NCBI GenBank assembly: GCA_947383685.1
Contig: CANDEE010000009.1
Span: 1-38,170 of the forward strand
Source of the DNA: an uncultured Pseudoflavonifractor sp.
Lineage (GTDB): Bacteria; Bacillota; Clostridia; Oscillospirales; Oscillospiraceae
DNA: 38,170 nt
Direction of reading: 5' to 3'
Shown: in pieces, positions 30,638 to 38,170 of the stretch
Position numbering within the stretch: position 1 is the stretch's first letter
Layout of the letters: each line of letters starts with the position of its first letter
Notes under the pieces: model-generated
The model's input: the letters and a program-made list of their open reading frames with translations, nothing else
Databases searched by the model: none
What the model was told of the DNA's origin: nothing
Program-made: the position numbers and the translations under genes

Positions 30638-31746
30638 AAAACCGCCGGTACGATTATGATGTGCTGCGTGTCTGTTCCATGCTGGGAGTTATTTATCTCC
30701 ATGTGGCGGCAGGAGCCCTGCGAAGCTGGAATTATCCCGTGCTGTGGAACTTTTCCAACTTTTTCGCCTGTCTCTCCACTCCCGCTGTACCGCTCTTTTT
30801 TATGATGTCGGGAGCATTGCTGTTGAGTGAAGACAAAACCGCTGATTTAAAATTACTTTTTCGGAAACGGGTCCCCAAGATTCTGGTCCCTCTTTTGACT
30901 TATTCTGCGGTAATCCTTCTATACAGTGTAATCCGTAACAATGCCGCCGGAGCGCTGAGCGGTTTTTCCCGGCTGCTGAACACCCCCGTCTCGGTCCCCT
31001 ACTGGTTCCTATACGCCCTTATCCCCATGTACCTCATTTCCCCCATGCTGAAAAAGATGGCGGATGGCCTGACGAACAGTCACTGGAACTATATGATGGC
31101 TCTATGGGTCATCCTTACTTTGGGGCTTTATACTGTCCGCACCTTTGTCCCGGCAGAGTATGAGCTGATATTTACCGAACATTGGACCCTGAATCTCAAC
31201 ATGATTGGGGGGTATCTGGGCTATTTCCTGTTGGGAGCCTATCTGGAGCGGTGGGAAAGACTGCCCTCCCGAAAAGCCTTGATTGCCGTTATCGCCGCCA
31301 TGCTGACGGTGAGCGTGCTGGGGACCCGTTGGGATACCTACGATAAGGTGATGTATTCTGACCGGTTCACCAACTATCTGACCCTGTTTACCTTCCTCCT
31401 GTCCGCCGCCATTTTCCTGCTGGCCAAGTCCTGTCTGCGGGGGAAGGAGGAAAAAGGAAAGCTGCTGCCGCTCCTGTCCGGAGTCTCCTTTGCGGTTTAT
31501 CTCATCCACCCCCTCGCTATCGGAGTGGGAGAAAAGCTTTGGACCTTAATTTTTAACACCATGGGACCAGGTACTGTCCCCCAGCAGTTGGCCTTTTTCG
31601 CCGTCATCGCTCTTTTCTGTATTCTTGCCGCGGTGGTTCTGGCCTCTATTCCGGGAATATGCTACTTTTTCACCGGACAGACCTACGCCGCCGCCTGCCG
31701 AAGCTGTAACCTGCAAGCCCTTTTAGGGAAGAAAAGCAAGCTGTAA
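30634..31746 (+). CDS. Acyltransferase 3 family membrane protein
   Basis: The 370-residue integral membrane protein has about ten hydrophobic segments. It begins YDVLRVCSMLGVIYLHVA with the conserved His of the family (residue 23), followed by PLFFMMSGALLL and a basic FRKRVPKILVP loop; a YLIHPLAIG segment is near the end. Members O-acylate cell-surface sugars or peptidoglycan. The substrate is unknown, though coexpression with mltG hints at the envelope. The start overlaps the U32 stop (ATGA) with AGGTGGAG upstream. No terminator follows before the T-box promoter at 31750. Confidence 0.87.
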   Translation: MKNRRYDYDVLRVCSMLGVIYLHVAAGALRSWNYPVLWNFSNFFACLSTPAVPLFFMMSGALLLSEDKTADLKLLFRKRVPKILVPLLTYSAVILLYSVIRNNAAGALSGFSRLLNTPVSVPYWFLYALIPMYLISPMLKKMADGLTNSHWNYMMALWVILTLGLYTVRTFVPAEYELIFTEHWTLNLNMIGGYLGYFLLGAYLERWERLPSRKALIAVIAAMLTVSVLGTRWDTYDKVMYSDRFTNYLTLFTFLLSAAIFLLAKSCLRGKEEKGKLLPLLSGVSFAVYLIHPLAIGVGEKLWTLIFNTMGPGTVPQQLAFFAVIALFCILAAVVLASIPGICYFFTGQTYAAACRSCNLQALLGKKSKL

Positions 31747-31749
31747 GCC

Positions 31750-31777
31750 TTGACAATGGGCAAAAATGTGATACAAT
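31750..31777 (+). promoter_or_regulatory. Sigma-A promoter of the T-box/alaS unit
   Basis: TTGACA (31750-31755) and TACAAT (31772-31777), 16-base spacer. Confidence 0.82.
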
Positions 31778-31787
31778 AGTGACCGCA

Positions 31788-32011
31788 ATGACGAAGCCAA
31801 GTCTGTCAGGAAGCCGCAAGCGAGAGGGGATGGTGGAAGCCCTCGGCAAAATGGACAGATATGCCACTTCTGAGCGTGCCGGGAAACCGGACCGCCTCAT
31901 CCCCGTTACCGGATGCAAATGAGATACGCTCCCTTGGGGCGTAAATCAGGGTGGTACCGCGGAGCTTCTATTACGCTTCGCCCCTGAACCAGCAGGGGCG
32001 GAGCGTTTTTT
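31788..32011 (+). promoter_or_regulatory. T-box riboswitch controlling alaS
   Basis: The leader contains the T-box antiterminator core AGGGTGGTACCGCG (31948-31961), whose TGGT pairs with the A-CCA end of uncharged tRNA-Ala. A likely Stem I specifier codon is GCC (31863-31865, Ala), followed by a purine as usual. The terminator arms are 31974-31986 and 31993-32005 with a T run from 32006. Uncharged tRNA-Ala would favour antitermination and raise alaS expression. The exact 5' edge of Stem I is approximate. Confidence 0.92.
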
Positions 32012-32049
32012 ATTGCCCACCCCACATCTTGATTGGAGGTATTTTTAGT

Positions 32050-34725
32050 ATGGACAAACCCAAATATTTTGGCGTCAATGAACTGCGGGAAATGTACCTG
32101 AAATTTTTTGAAAGCAAAGGCCATCTTCGTCTGCCCAGCTTCTCCCTCATCCCTCAGGACGATGCCTCCCTGCTCCTCATCAACTCCGGCATGGCTCCCA
32201 TGAAGCCCTATTTCACAGGGGAAAAAGAGCCCCCCCGTCACCGGGTGACCACCTGCCAGAAATGTATCCGCACAGGTGATATTGAAAATATCGGCCACAC
32301 CGCCCGGCACGGCACCTATTTTGAGATGCTGGGCAACTTCTCTTTCGGAGACTATTTCAAGAAAGAGGCCATCCCCTTTGCCTGGGAGTTTCTGACCAGC
32401 CCTGAATGGGTGGGACTGGACCCAGAGCGGCTCTATCCCTCCGTCTTTGCCGGAAATGAGACCACCCCTGCCGATGATGAAGCCTTCCGTATCTGGCACG
32501 AGGAAATCGGTATCCCCACCGAGCGCATCTTCAAGTTCGGCAAGGAGGACAATTTCTGGGAGCACGGCTCCGGCCCCTGTGGTCCCTGCTCCGAAATCTA
32601 CTATGACCGCGGCCCCAGGTACGGCTGCGGCAAGCCCGGCTGCACCGTGGGTTGTGACTGTGACCGCTATATGGAGGTCTGGAATATTGTCTTTTCCCAG
32701 TTCAATAACGATGGCGAGGGCCACTATGAGGAGCTGAAACAGAAGAATATCGACACAGGCATGGGCCTGGAGCGGTTGGCCGTGGTGTGTCAGGACGTAG
32801 ACTCTCTCTTTGATGTGGATACCGTCATGAACATCACCCACAAGGTCAGCGAAATCACCGGAGCCCACTATGGCGAGAGCAAGCAGAAGGATGTGTCTCT
32901 CCGGGTCATCACCGACCATATTCGTTCCGCCACCTTCATGATCTGCGATGGCGTTCTGCCCTCCAACGAAGGACGGGGCTATGTGCTCCGCCGCCTGCTC
33001 CGCCGGGCCGCCCGCCACGGCAAGCTGCTGGGTGTCAACGAGCCCTTCCTCTACGAAGTATGCGCCACCGTTATCCATGAAAACGAGGGTCATTATCCGG
33101 AGCTGCGGGAGCGGCAGGACTATATCACCAAGGTCATTCGGGTGGAGGAGGAAAATTTTGCCCGGACCATTGACGGCGGCTTGAAAATTTTCCACGAAAT
33201 GCTTCAGGCCCACAAGGCCAAGCTGGAGAACCTGTTCTCCGGAACCGATGCCTTCAAATTGTATGACACATACGGCTTCCCCATCGACCTGACCATCGAA
33301 ATGGTTGCCGAACACGGGATGCAGGTCGCCCAGGACGCTTTCAAAGCGCTTATGGAGGAGCAGAAGGTCCGGGCCAGGAAAGCCCGCGAGGCTCTGGGCG
33401 ATCTGGGCTGGGCCGGCGTGGAGTTTGGCAAGGATATTCCCGAAACTACCTTTGTGGGCTATGATAATAGCTCCATCACTGACGCCAAGGTAGTCGCCCT
33501 GGTGGTGGAAAACGAGCAAGCAGAGGAGCTTATGAGCGGCGTGGAGGGCATCGTGGTGCTGGATAAGACCCCCTTCTATGCCGAGATGGGCGGTCAGGTA
33601 GCCGACCACGGAACAATTACTGCCGGAAACGCCGTCTTTGAGGTCAAGGATGTGCAAAAGAATAAGGGTGGCAAGTATATGCACTATGGCAAGCTGACCC
33701 ACGGCGTTATGAAGCTGGGCAGCACCGTCACCGCCGCCATTGACGGTGAGCGCCGCAGAGCCATCATGCGGGCTCACTCCGCTACCCACCTGCTGGACAA
33801 GGCCCTGCGGAATGTGCTGGGCGCCCATGTGCAGCAGGCCGGTTCCTTGGTAGAGCCGGACCGGGTGCGGTTTGACTTCACTCACTTCTCCGCCATGACC
33901 CCGGAGGAGCTGAGCGAGGTGGAGCGGCAAGTCAACGAAGCGATCCTGGCCGGCTATGACATCCACACCGACGTACTTCCCATTGATGAGGCCAAGCAGC
34001 GGGGAGCCATCGCCCTCTTTGGTGAAAAATACGGCGACACCGTTCGGGTGGTGGATATGGGAAAAGGCTACTCCGTAGAATTCTGTGGCGGCACCCACCT
34101 GGACAACACCGCCAAGGCCGGTTCCTTCCGCATTAAGTCGGAGGCCTCCGTCGCCTCCGGCGTCCGGCGCATTGAGGCTACCGTGGGTAAGCTGACTCTG
34201 GCCGACATTGACCGGAACCGGGAGCTTTTGTTCCACGCCGCCCAGCTGATGAAGGTGAATCCCAGCGAACTGGACGTGCGGGTGGAGCAGCAGCTCAACG
34301 AGCTGCGGGAGCTGCGCCATGCGGTAGAAACCTTCAAGGCAAAGGAGGCCCTTGGGGAGGCCAACAACTTCCTTATGGGCGCCAAGGATGTGGGCGGGCT
34401 TAAGGTCCTTACAGCCACCCTTCCCAACGCTGATGGCGACCGGCTCCGTAAGATGGGTGACTTTCTCCGGGACAAGGACTCCAAGGTGGTGGCCGTTCTC
34501 TCCTCTGTGAAGGAGGGAAAGATCACCTTCCTGGCCGTCTGCGGCAAGGAGGCCATTGAGAAGGGCGTCAGGGCTGGGGATATCATCAAATCCGTCACTG
34601 CCCTCTGTGGCGGAAAAGGCGGCGGCAAGCCCGACTCCGCCATGGGCGGCGGCAGCGATGTGTTGAAGCTGGATGACGCTTTGGCCACTGTGGACGATTT
34701 TGTGGCGGAAAAGGCAGGTAAGTAA
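32050..34725 (+). CDS. alaS: Alanyl-tRNA synthetase
   Basis: The 891-residue enzyme charges tRNA-Ala. The class II catalytic domain opens ELREMYLKFFESKGH, then INSGMAPMKPYFTG, RHRVTTCQKCIRTGDIENIG-type motif 2 text and GNFSFGDYFKKEA. The editing domain keeps its zinc ligands HSATH (HxxxH, about residue 577) and CGGTH (about 679). The C-terminal region carries the GGGxG-like DUF (GGKGGGKPDSAMGG). The start at 32050 follows GGAGGT with suitable spacing; longer in-frame openings run into the T-box terminator and are rejected. Confidence 0.97.
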   Translation: MDKPKYFGVNELREMYLKFFESKGHLRLPSFSLIPQDDASLLLINSGMAPMKPYFTGEKEPPRHRVTTCQKCIRTGDIENIGHTARHGTYFEMLGNFSFGDYFKKEAIPFAWEFLTSPEWVGLDPERLYPSVFAGNETTPADDEAFRIWHEEIGIPTERIFKFGKEDNFWEHGSGPCGPCSEIYYDRGPRYGCGKPGCTVGCDCDRYMEVWNIVFSQFNNDGEGHYEELKQKNIDTGMGLERLAVVCQDVDSLFDVDTVMNITHKVSEITGAHYGESKQKDVSLRVITDHIRSATFMICDGVLPSNEGRGYVLRRLLRRAARHGKLLGVNEPFLYEVCATVIHENEGHYPELRERQDYITKVIRVEEENFARTIDGGLKIFHEMLQAHKAKLENLFSGTDAFKLYDTYGFPIDLTIEMVAEHGMQVAQDAFKALMEEQKVRARKAREALGDLGWAGVEFGKDIPETTFVGYDNSSITDAKVVALVVENEQAEELMSGVEGIVVLDKTPFYAEMGGQVADHGTITAGNAVFEVKDVQKNKGGKYMHYGKLTHGVMKLGSTVTAAIDGERRRAIMRAHSATHLLDKALRNVLGAHVQQAGSLVEPDRVRFDFTHFSAMTPEELSEVERQVNEAILAGYDIHTDVLPIDEAKQRGAIALFGEKYGDTVRVVDMGKGYSVEFCGGTHLDNTAKAGSFRIKSEASVASGVRRIEATVGKLTLADIDRNRELLFHAAQLMKVNPSELDVRVEQQLNELRELRHAVETFKAKEALGEANNFLMGAKDVGGLKVLTATLPNADGDRLRKMGDFLRDKDSKVVAVLSSVKEGKITFLAVCGKEAIEKGVRAGDIIKSVTALCGGKGGGKPDSAMGGGSDVLKLDDALATVDDFVAEKAGK

Positions 34726-34728
34726 ACG

Positions 34729-34902
34729 ATGCTTCCTCAGGACCCCTTTATTCTTTTCAGCTACGTTAATACCCAGCTTCGGGATCATTTCTCCACTTTG
34801 GAGGCTCTCTGCGAGGACGCCGGAATTCCGGTGGCGGAATTAATCTCAAAGCTGGAGCAGGCCGGGTTTCAATACGATGAAAAGCAACGGCAATTCCGGT
34901 AA
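34729..34902 (+). CDS. DUF4250 domain protein, 57 residues
   Basis: The small soluble protein reads MLPQDPFILFSYVNTQLRD and ends QAGFQYDEKQRQFR, matching DUF4250 over its full length. This family of 55-65 residues is common in Clostridia and has no known function. It begins three bases after the alaS stop, so it is probably translated from the same mRNA. A hairpin follows at 34909-34945. Confidence 0.85.
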   Translation: MLPQDPFILFSYVNTQLRDHFSTLEALCEDAGIPVAELISKLEQAGFQYDEKQRQFR

Positions 34903-34908
34903 ACCGTA

Positions 34909-34945
34909 CAAAATGGCAGGGGAGTTTTTCTCCTCTGCCATTTTG
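34909..34945 (+). terminator. Hairpin terminator of alaS-DUF4250
   Basis: A 16-bp stem (34909-34924 with 34930-34945, one wobble) with a TTTTT loop; its right arm ends CATTTTG, so the U-tract is partly within the stem. Confidence 0.7.
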
Positions 34946-34965
34946 CGCTGTGTGCCGATTTTTCC

Positions 34966-34994
34966 TTGCCCTTCCCTTTTTTCCTGTATAAAAT
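34966..34994 (+). promoter_or_regulatory. Sigma-A promoter of the bile salt hydrolase gene
   Basis: TTGCCC (34966-34971) and TAAAAT (34989-34994), 17-base spacer; it shares TTGCC...TAnAATAGAGA with the next two promoters. Confidence 0.72.
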
Positions 34995-35037
34995 AGAGAT
35001 AGCTTTGCAAAACATACCCGAAAAGGAGGAATCATCT

Positions 35038-36012
35038 ATGTGTACGGCGGCTACCTATTTGACCAAAGACTTCTACTTTGGGCGTACTCTGGACTATGAG
35101 TTTTCTTACGGCGAAGAAGTGGTGGTCGTCCCCAGGAAATATCCCTTCCTGTTCCGGCAGGCGAAACCCCTTTCCGCCCACTATGCCATCATCGGTATAG
35201 CCCATGTGGTCGACGGCATTCCCCTCTTTTACGATGGGGTCAACGAAAAGGGCCTTGGGATGGCAGGCCTTAATTTCGTAGGTAACGCTGTCTACCATGA
35301 GGCTGTTCCTGGAAAGGATAATATTGCCCAGTTTGAGTTTATTCCCTGGCTGCTGGCTCAATGCGCCTCGGTAACGGATGCCCGGAAGCTGCTCTCCCGG
35401 CTCAACCTGACTCCCGAAGCATTCCGGGCCGACCTTCCCGTCGCCCAGCTCCACTGGCTCATTGCCGACCGGGAGGAAGCCATTGTGGTAGAATCGGTCC
35501 AAAACGGCGTGATGGTCTACGATAACCCTGCGGGAGTGCTGACCAATAACCCCTCTTTTCCAGAGCAAATGTTCTATCTGAACAATTTTATGTCCCTCTC
35601 CCCTAAGTCTCCTCAAAACTGTTTCTCCAAAAAGCTGGACCTGCGGACATACAGCCGGGGTATGGGTGCTCTGGGACTGCCCGGCGACCTGTCCTCCCAG
35701 TCCCGGTTTGTTCGGGCCGCCTTCGTTCGGCTCAACTCCTGCTCCGGGACCTCGGAGGACGCCAGCGTCAGCCAGTTCTTTCACATTCTGGGTTCCGTAG
35801 ACCAGCAAAGGGGCTGCTGCGAACTGGAAGACGGCAGCTATGAAGTCACCATATACACCTCCTGCTGCAACGCAACCAAAGGCATTTACTACTATACCTC
35901 CTATGATAACAGCCAGATCACCGCTGTGGACCTTCACCGCTGCAACTTGGACCAGGCTGTCCTGGAGCGGTTCCACATGGTCACAGGTCCTCACATCCTT
36001 TGGCAGAACTGA
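35038..36012 (+). CDS. Choloylglycine hydrolase family, probable bile salt hydrolase
   Basis: The 324-residue Ntn hydrolase matches clostridial bile salt hydrolase along its length. The catalytic cysteine is C2, exposed after removal of Met1. R16 and D19 (FGRTLD), N79 (AGLN), N170 (LTNNP) and R223 (SRFVR) match the active-site set C2, R18, D21, N82, N175 and R228 of the C. perfringens enzyme. Asn79, rather than the Tyr of penicillin V acylases, favours bile salts. It would release glycine or taurine from conjugated bile acids in the gut; no signal peptide is seen. The start at 35038 is fixed by Cys2 and an AAGGAGG site. Substrate preference is untested. Confidence 0.9.
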   Translation: MCTAATYLTKDFYFGRTLDYEFSYGEEVVVVPRKYPFLFRQAKPLSAHYAIIGIAHVVDGIPLFYDGVNEKGLGMAGLNFVGNAVYHEAVPGKDNIAQFEFIPWLLAQCASVTDARKLLSRLNLTPEAFRADLPVAQLHWLIADREEAIVVESVQNGVMVYDNPAGVLTNNPSFPEQMFYLNNFMSLSPKSPQNCFSKKLDLRTYSRGMGALGLPGDLSSQSRFVRAAFVRLNSCSGTSEDASVSQFFHILGSVDQQRGCCELEDGSYEVTIYTSCCNATKGIYYYTSYDNSQITAVDLHRCNLDQAVLERFHMVTGPHILWQN

Positions 36013-36021
36013 CCCCTTGCC

Positions 36022-36050
36022 AAACCGTCCCCCCGGGTATAGAATAGAGA
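36022..36050 (+). promoter_or_regulatory. Sigma-A promoter of the cupin gene
   Basis: TTGCCA followed by a 17-base spacer and TAGAAT, just after the hydrolase stop and about 25 bases before the cupin start. Confidence 0.68.
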
Positions 36051-36074
36051 AAACGCAGAAGGGAGTCCTGACCT

Positions 36075-36404
36075 ATGAAAATTGACTTTTCCGCCATGGA
36101 TGAAACCATTATCCCCCATATGAGGGGTGGGGAAAAAGAGGTCCGGGCCTGTATGTACACCGATGCGCTGGGCAAAATCATGAAAGGCTTCCTGATTCCC
36201 GGCGCCTCTATTGGAATGCATACCCATGAGACCAGCAGTGAAATCATCTATATCCTCAACGGCACAGGAAAAATTCTATACGATGATGGCTGTGAGACTC
36301 TCGCTCCCGGCTCCTGTCACTACTGTCCCAAAGGCCATGCTCACAGTCTTATCAACGATGGCAGCGGCGACCTGGAATTTTTCGCTGTCGTGCCAGAGCA
36401 GTAA
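36075..36404 (+). CDS. Small cupin-domain protein
   Basis: The 109-residue single-domain cupin has metal-ligand candidates in GMHTHETSSEIIYILNG (H49, H51, E55) and H88 in PKGHAHSL. The PGSCHYCPKG segment is part of cupin motif 2. Such proteins may be isomerases, dioxygenases or sugar-binding regulators; the function here is unknown. AAGGGAG lies upstream of the ATG. It has its own promoter and terminator, so it is expressed separately from the hydrolase. Confidence 0.85.
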   Translation: MKIDFSAMDETIIPHMRGGEKEVRACMYTDALGKIMKGFLIPGASIGMHTHETSSEIIYILNGTGKILYDDGCETLAPGSCHYCPKGHAHSLINDGSGDLEFFAVVPEQ

Positions 36405-36414
36405 AAAGCCCATC

Positions 36415-36445
36415 AAACGGCGTCCACTGTGTGGGCGCCGTTTTT
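36415..36445 (+). terminator. Hairpin terminator of the cupin gene
   Basis: AAACGGCGTCC (36415-36425) pairs with GGGCGCCGTTT (36433-36443), one wobble, then a T run to 36445. Confidence 0.9.
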
Positions 36446-36471
36446 GCTCTCAAAAGCTGAATTGGGGCTTG

Positions 36472-36500
36472 CCATCTGTCGCTTCCCGGTATAAAATAGA
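36472..36500 (+). promoter_or_regulatory. Sigma-A promoter of the HIT gene
   Basis: TTGCCA, a 17-base spacer and TAAAAT followed by AGAGAA, about 35 bases before the HIT start. Confidence 0.72.
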
Positions 36501-36530
36501 GAATTAGGAAAAAGAAAGGAGTGTACCGCC

Positions 36531-36869
36531 ATGAGCGATTGTCTTTTTTGTAAAATCATCAATGGAGACATTCCCTCCAACAAGGTCTACGAGGACGAGT
36601 TGTGCTGTGCTTTTTATGACATCGACCCTCAGGCTCCCGTCCATTTTCTGGTAATCCCCAAGGAACATATCCAGTCGGTGTCCCAGGTCAACGAGGGCAA
36701 CGCCGCCACTGTGGGACATATCTTTTCCGTGATCGCCTCCTTATCCAAGGAGTTGGGACTGGGGAGCTACCGGGTGGTGTCCAACATCGGAGAGCAAGCT
36801 GGGCAAAGCGTCCTCCACCTCCACTTTCATGTCCTGTCGGGACGGGACATGACCTGGCCTCCGGGCTGA
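36531..36869 (+). CDS. HIT family (HINT-type) nucleotide hydrolase
   Basis: The 112-residue protein has the histidine triad HLHFH near residue 98 within GQSVLHLHFHVLSGR. The N-terminal CLFCKIINGDIPSNKVYED is also seen, including the two cysteines of zinc-binding HINT members. HINT proteins hydrolyse AMP-lysine and other purine phosphoramidates. The length is normal. AAAGGAG precedes the ATG. The next gene starts six bases after its stop. Confidence 0.94.
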   Translation: MSDCLFCKIINGDIPSNKVYEDELCCAFYDIDPQAPVHFLVIPKEHIQSVSQVNEGNAATVGHIFSVIASLSKELGLGSYRVVSNIGEQAGQSVLHLHFHVLSGRDMTWPPG

Positions 36870-36875
36870 GCTACC

Positions 36876-38170
36876 ATGTCCGATAAGACAAAGAAAATTC
36901 TTATCACTATTCTTGCCTGGCTGACGCGCGCGGCAATTTTTCCCGCGCTGGCAGCCTGGGTTTTAGTGCGCCTTTGGGTCCCCTTTGGGGATGTTTTTCC
37001 TACGGATAGCCTTATTTCCGCCGCCATGGCCATCGCTGCTGTTCTTCTGGTCCTGGAGGCGGCCTGCAAACTGACCCAACGCATCCTTCTCCCTTGGAAG
37101 ACCTGGTGGAAAAACCTCCTGTCGGCAATTCCTCCTTTACTGCTGGGCTGGTATTTCGATATTAGCTGCGTTATGCCCACGGTCCTTCTTCCCAAAATAC
37201 AATGGCTGCCAAAGGGCTGGACGCTGGCAGGACTCTGCCACTTGGGAAATGCAGTCGTTTTCGCGTTTATCGTCATGGCTCTTTTAAGGGCAGGCCGGGA
37301 TGTGATTGGAGTTGCCAAGGCGGACTGGAAGCAGCTTTTGGTCATTCTCATTTGTCTCAATCTGGCCACCGCCCTCTATGCCTTTACCTCCAACACGGTA
37401 TATATTTGGGATAATGCCGGATACTGGGCTATTGCCCGAACTCTGGCAGCAGAGGAAATTACAGGCTATGAACAGATTTTAGCCGTATTGCAGTCCACCC
37501 TCACCGAAGATTATAACTATCTGCTGGCCTATCCCATTTCCCTTATCATGCGTCTTTTTGGGCCAAGCCGAACCGTGTATCTCTTTGCTCTTTCCAACCT
37601 CTATACCTTCCCTGCTCTGTGGGGTTTCACCTCTTTGGCCAATTCCAAGCGCTGGAGCGGCCTTGTGGTGGCCAGCCTTTTCCCCATGTTGGGCTATACG
37701 GGACTGGTAGGCATGGTAGACGTTGCCTGCTGCGCTATGGGTGTCTGGGCCTATAATGTCTATATCAGTGACAAACCCGCCGTCAGCCGCGGTATTGTAA
37801 CAGGCGCTCTTTTGGTGGGCACCTTCCTGTGCCGGAGGTACTTCCTCTTTTTTGCCGCCTCCTTTGGCGTAGCGGTGTTTGTGGCAAAGGTGCTCTTTGA
37901 CCGCAAAAAATGGTGGGATTTCCTGGCCCTCTGCTGCTCCACCGCCGTGTGCGGGATTGCCTTTACGCTCCGTTTCTTGCTGGATAAGGTACTGGAACCT
38001 GATTACGGGGATATTTATTCCGCATACTACCTGGGGCTGGAGGTAGACTTTCTCTCTTTCTGCCGCTACTTTGGGATGGTCCTGCTGATTTTGTTTCTCA
38101 TTGCGGCCCTTGTGGACCTGGCCCAGAAAGAGGATCGGTTCAAAATCACCGTGGGCCTTGTCCAAATCGT
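36876..38170 (+). CDS. Polytopic membrane protein, GT-C glycosyltransferase-like, cut by the window end
   Basis: The frame opens at ATG 36876 and stays open to the last base (431 codons visible). It begins MSDKTKKILITILAWLTRA and has about ten or more hydrophobic segments. An early extracellular-loop Asp in YIWDNAGYW, followed by an AEEI segment, resembles the catalytic loop of GT-C/PMT-type (GT39/ArnT-like) transferases that use lipid-linked sugars. That assignment rests on topology and this motif only. There is no good ribosome site, and it lies six bases after the HIT stop, so coupling to HIT translation is likely. The C-terminus is not in the window. Confidence 0.7.
   Translation, partial: MSDKTKKILITILAWLTRAAIFPALAAWVLVRLWVPFGDVFPTDSLISAAMAIAAVLLVLEAACKLTQRILLPWKTWWKNLLSAIPPLLLGWYFDISCVMPTVLLPKIQWLPKGWTLAGLCHLGNAVVFAFIVMALLRAGRDVIGVAKADWKQLLVILICLNLATALYAFTSNTVYIWDNAGYWAIARTLAAEEITGYEQILAVLQSTLTEDYNYLLAYPISLIMRLFGPSRTVYLFALSNLYTFPALWGFTSLANSKRWSGLVVASLFPMLGYTGLVGMVDVACCAMGVWAYNVYISDKPAVSRGIVTGALLVGTFLCRRYFLFFAASFGVAVFVAKVLFDRKKWWDFLALCCSTAVCGIAFTLRFLLDKVLEPDYGDIYSAYYLGLEVDFLSFCRYFGMVLLILFLIAALVDLAQKEDRFKITVGLVQI

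Noticed and set aside
31906..34788. 960-codon open frame antisense to alaS
   Set aside because: It mirrors alaS codons; the product has no family features and alaS is clearly real. It arises from GC-rich codon bias.

Overview
The window looks like a contig from a spore-forming, anaerobic gut Clostridia, most likely of the Oscillospiraceae group (inference). The grounds are the GC-rich Firmicutes codon usage, strong AGGAGG-type ribosome sites, sigma-A promoters, a T-box in front of alaS, a SpoIVFA/SpoIVFB-like sporulation pair, DUF4250 and DUF6572 proteins, a Cys/Gly-rich small protein and a bile salt hydrolase. Bases 1-40 are not genomic: bases 7-40 match the Illumina TruSeq read-2 adapter and bases 1-6 look like index sequence, so the left edge is a contig end with residual library adapter.

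Left part (41-5303), mostly minus strand: a truncated M19 dipeptidase, yraN, rnhB and rbgA form a tightly overlapping operon. rplS is separated from it by an oppositely oriented traX-family gene. Upstream lie spoIVFB and spoIVFA with a sigma-E-like promoter, then a tRNA-Pro(CGG) with its own near-consensus promoter.

Accessory insert (5410-8570): a single-ORF IS3-family element abuts a visibly AT-rich locus. That locus encodes a degenerate Nudix-like protein and an Mrr-type restriction endonuclease-like protein. The two frames look like one gene (about 587 residues) broken by a single-base frameshift at a run of six A. This is the most likely place for an undescribed system, probably anti-phage defence (inference).

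Central part (8645-21900): an RluA-family pseudouridine synthase and class III fructose-1,6-bisphosphatase; a self-contained unit for a 27-residue acidic peptide; a TVP38/VTT membrane protein convergent with and overlapping tmcAL; acetate kinase; glutamate dehydrogenase; a COG2509 FAD dehydrogenase; an orphan AP2-type tyrosine recombinase; citrate synthase; and a 64-residue membrane protein. Acetate kinase, glutamate dehydrogenase, citrate synthase and FBPase put acetate/ATP, nitrogen and central carbon functions on this stretch, though each has its own transcription signals.

Right part (21889-38170): a minus-strand ABC importer (lipoprotein, permease, ATPase) with a divergently transcribed DUF6572 gene; a tagA-like glycosyltransferase, tmk, DJ-1/PfpI and 5-formyl-THF cyclo-ligase run; a minus-strand Cys-rich 54-residue protein; mltG-U32 peptidase (TrhP-like)-acyltransferase operon; T-box-alaS-DUF4250; bile salt hydrolase; cupin; HIT protein; and a GT-C-type membrane protein that runs off the window end. 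Many transcription units are closed by clear hairpin terminators, which supports the operon boundaries given below.
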